Shown: positions 62,141 to 64,000 of the stretch, one piece after another
How the letters are laid out: each line of letters starts with the position of its first letter
Position numbering within the stretch: position 1 is the stretch's first letter
From: Lentisphaera marina
Lineage (GTDB): Bacteria; Verrucomicrobiota; Lentisphaeria; Lentisphaerales; Lentisphaeraceae
Length of the DNA stretch: 64,000 nt
Direction: 5' to 3'
NCBI RefSeq assembly: GCF_028745505.1
Contig: NZ_JAQZZL010000001.1
Location: forward strand, 2,601,818 to 2,665,817
The notes under the pieces: model-generated
Told to the model about the DNA's origin: nothing
Database searches by the model: none
The model's input: only the letters and a program-made list of their open reading frames with translations
Program-made: the position numbers and the translations under genes

Positions 62141-63780
62141 TAGGCTTTCCTCCTACTCATTAACTGTCCAACTTTAATTGCACCTAAAATCGACAACACA
62201 GCGGAAACTATAATTAAAAATAATACATTAATTTGCCAAAATGAGCCTTCTAGAAAATCGGTAAACATGCGATCTGTGTTGCGTAAACCACCTGCGACGG
62301 GATTTAACATCAAAATTTTACGCATGAGTTCCTCACCCAATTTATCGGCAAATAATAAAACTGATAAGCTGCCTACTGTTAATGTGAAGGCAAAAATATA
62401 CGATGCTGCAGTTGCTCCGGCACTCGTTTTTGAGATCGAAGAGAAAAATAAACCGGCACAAATGAAACAAAGTGATGTACTGGCAAGTAACCAAATCATC
62501 GGCAACAAGTTGCCTCCCCTACCGTCTTGGAGGAAGTTCAAACTGAAAATGACGGGAATACTGCAAGCCATGATGAAGAAGATATAGATGAAGCCAGCGT
62601 AAAGTTTTCCCATCACGTAGCGAAAAGCACCAATACGACTCATACGAATAAATAATAAGTTTCCTGAATTCACATCTTCTGATATTGAGCTCGCACAAAC
62701 GCCCGGCGCAATTAATACAGTCAAACCCAGTTGATAAATTACCGCGCCATATTCTACAGAATTCTGTCCCAAATGAGTAGCGTAACCACTTGAGAGGACA
62801 ATTAATAACACAATGCTTATGGCATTACAGGTCGAAAAAGTCCATAAAAGGAAACGAGGATTACCCAGTGTTTTACTGCGTAATTCCGCCATGAAAACTG
62901 GATTAATTAACAAAGGGGTTAAACGCTTGGTAGCGGACGTATCAAAAATAAACATCAGTTTGTAGAACAAGCTCTTGCCTTCTTTAACTCTGCTCTGTCT
63001 CGCCTTGCTCTGATTACGAGATAGTAATTTGACTCTAAAGACAAAACATGAAATAAGAAATACAATCACATTAAAGCCTAAGAACTTTAAGGTATTATCT
63101 CCCATACCACCACCTAAGAGTGTTCTATGTTCGCTGTAAACGAGTTGATAGAGAGCATCAAAAGGACTAAATGAACGTATCAGCTCGAGCGTTGGCTTTA
63201 AATTTTGTTGGCTCAAAAGTAGATCGGGGAGAAACACAGCACCACTCATTAAAGCCACTAATAAATAGGCTCTTATAAGGGCAGAGTTACTACTACTAGC
63301 ACTCGCAGAAACAGCTAAACAAACTCCACCGTAACAAACCGCTGAAATCAAAATAATGATTTGCCCTTGTAACAAAACCTCTGCATTTACGCCACCTGAC
63401 AAAAGGCACAAAGAACTAATGGGAAGAAAAAACAAAACCATTAACACTTGCATTGTTATGACCGCAAATAGCTTACCAAACATTATATCGCCAGGCTTTA
63501 ACATGGTGGTGATTAACATCACAAATCGGTTCTTTTCTTTTTCGTCAGAGACCGAACAGGCACACAGAGCCGGAACAAAAGCCAAGATAATCGCTAAGTT
63601 AAGTAGTAGAATGATAGAAAAAATATGTCTTCCCGAAGCTCTAATCACTGAAAAGACATCGCTTTCTGGCCATAATAAGCAGAGAAAACCCGCCATCACC
63701 AAGAAGGCAAAGAAAACAAAACTCTGAAGACGTACATCCCGCAGATATTGCTTTAGTTCGTGTATAAATATTGTATACAT
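62140..63780 (-). CDS. ABC-2 type transporter permease
   Basis: A 546-aa protein with about 12 membrane helices in two similar halves. Each half has an ABC-2 permease pattern (FVMLITTMLKPGDIMFGKLFA and LLFIRMSRIGAFRYVMGKLYAG both show the amphipathic coupling segment). It follows the ATPase gene by 7 bp and precedes the HEAT-like protein with a one-base overlap, forming an export operon. The substrate is unknown; the GldF/NosY-like layout is compatible with gliding, copper or bacteriocin-type systems. Confidence 0.85.
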   Translation of the reverse strand: MYTIFIHELKQYLRDVRLQSFVFFAFLVMAGFLCLLWPESDVFSVIRASGRHIFSIILLLNLAIILAFVPALCACSVSDEKEKNRFVMLITTMLKPGDIMFGKLFAVITMQVLMVLFFLPISSLCLLSGGVNAEVLLQGQIIILISAVCYGGVCLAVSASASSSNSALIRAYLLVALMSGAVFLPDLLLSQQNLKPTLELIRSFSPFDALYQLVYSEHRTLLGGGMGDNTLKFLGFNVIVFLISCFVFRVKLLSRNQSKARQSRVKEGKSLFYKLMFIFDTSATKRLTPLLINPVFMAELRSKTLGNPRFLLWTFSTCNAISIVLLIVLSSGYATHLGQNSVEYGAVIYQLGLTVLIAPGVCASSISEDVNSGNLLFIRMSRIGAFRYVMGKLYAGFIYIFFIMACSIPVIFSLNFLQDGRGGNLLPMIWLLASTSLCFICAGLFFSSISKTSAGATAASYIFAFTLTVGSLSVLLFADKLGEELMRKILMLNPVAGGLRNTDRMFTDFLEGSFWQINVLFLIIVSAVLSILGAIKVGQLMSRRKA

Positions 63781-63787
63781 CCGCGAC

Positions 63788-64000
63788 CTACTTAGCTGCT
63801 AGCTGCATAAACATTTCTTCTAACTCTAACTCTTGAAGTTTAAATGAGTTAACACGAATATTATTTTCAATGAGGTAAGCTAAAACCCTGGCACCTAAAT
63901 CCTCTTCTTTCTTGCAAGAAAAAGAAATTTGTTGCTCACGAATCTGCACCTCGTTGATCGAGCCCATATTTACTAAAGTTTCTTTTGCTCGACCTAAATC
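63788..64000 (-). CDS. ABC transporter ATP-binding protein, C-terminal part
   Basis: The last 70 codons of a gene that runs off the right edge. The readable end is NNIRVNSFKLQELELEEMF and then MQLAAK before TAG, the usual C-terminus of ABC-2 ATPases (the LEDVFLxL type). The Walker motifs are outside the window. The family call rests on this tail and on the adjacent permease 7 bp downstream. Confidence 0.75.
   Translation of the reverse strand, partial: DLGRAKETLVNMGSINEVQIREQQISFSCKKEEDLGARVLAYLIENNIRVNSFKLQELELEEMFMQLAAK

Noticed and set aside
63356-63727. A 123-codon plus-strand frame
   Set aside because: Antisense shadow of the ABC permease gene.

Overview
The window looks like a chromosome segment of a marine Lentisphaerae (PVC) bacterium, close to Lentisphaera. 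I infer this from gene content: many secreted formylglycine sulfatases, several type-II-secretion-like pseudopilins with single-gene promoters, paired DUF1552 and PSCyt1/DUF1592 proteins, right-handed beta-helix proteins, an FG-GAP protein and a GH117 enzyme, in AT-rich DNA. No rRNA or other decisive taxonomic marker is present, so this is an inference.

Layout. 1-24,900 is a polysaccharide-catabolism region: sulfatases, a REP-associated tyrosine transposase (RAYT) flanked by two copies of a structured repeat, a DUF1552 / dihaem cytochrome / GH117 operon, a run of pseudopilin genes around cspA, an isomerase-like protein, a GDSL hydrolase, a PhoD-like phosphatase and an FG-GAP protein. One beta-helix gene is split by an IS1380-type element, and one pseudopilin carries an in-frame TGA. 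25,000-26,100 holds a DjlA-like co-chaperone and a small membrane protein. 26,100-35,700 is a five-gene minus-strand operon: dihaem cytochrome, DUF1552, PQQ-like propeller and two sulfatases. 36,000-46,900 holds an ADPRM-type phosphoesterase, another sulfatase, a nested pair of insertion sequences, signal peptidase I, a 5'-truncated sulfatase, an esterase and a large beta-helix protein.

47,000-57,400 is a housekeeping-type MoxR/DUF58/Bat operon (BatA, fused BatB-BatC, BatD, BatE), preceded by tRNA-Gly and followed by an SLC13-type transporter and two tandem tRNA-Asn genes. 57,900-64,000 (minus) holds a PAS membrane protein with a degenerate kinase module, a ClpP-type protease, a HEAT-like protein and an ABC-2 permease plus the end of its ATPase.

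How it may work together: exported sulfatases, GH117, esterases and beta-helix proteins would desulfate and cut red-algal-type sulfated galactans outside the cytoplasm. The exported dihaem/DUF1552 pairs, whose chemistry is unknown, sit in the same operons and probably act on the same substrates. Sulfatases need cysteine-to-formylglycine maturation, but no maturation enzyme is seen here. The best candidates for undescribed biology are the dihaem/DUF1552 modules, the pseudopilin family with conserved WDD and TMWD motifs, and the RAYT with covarying hairpins.
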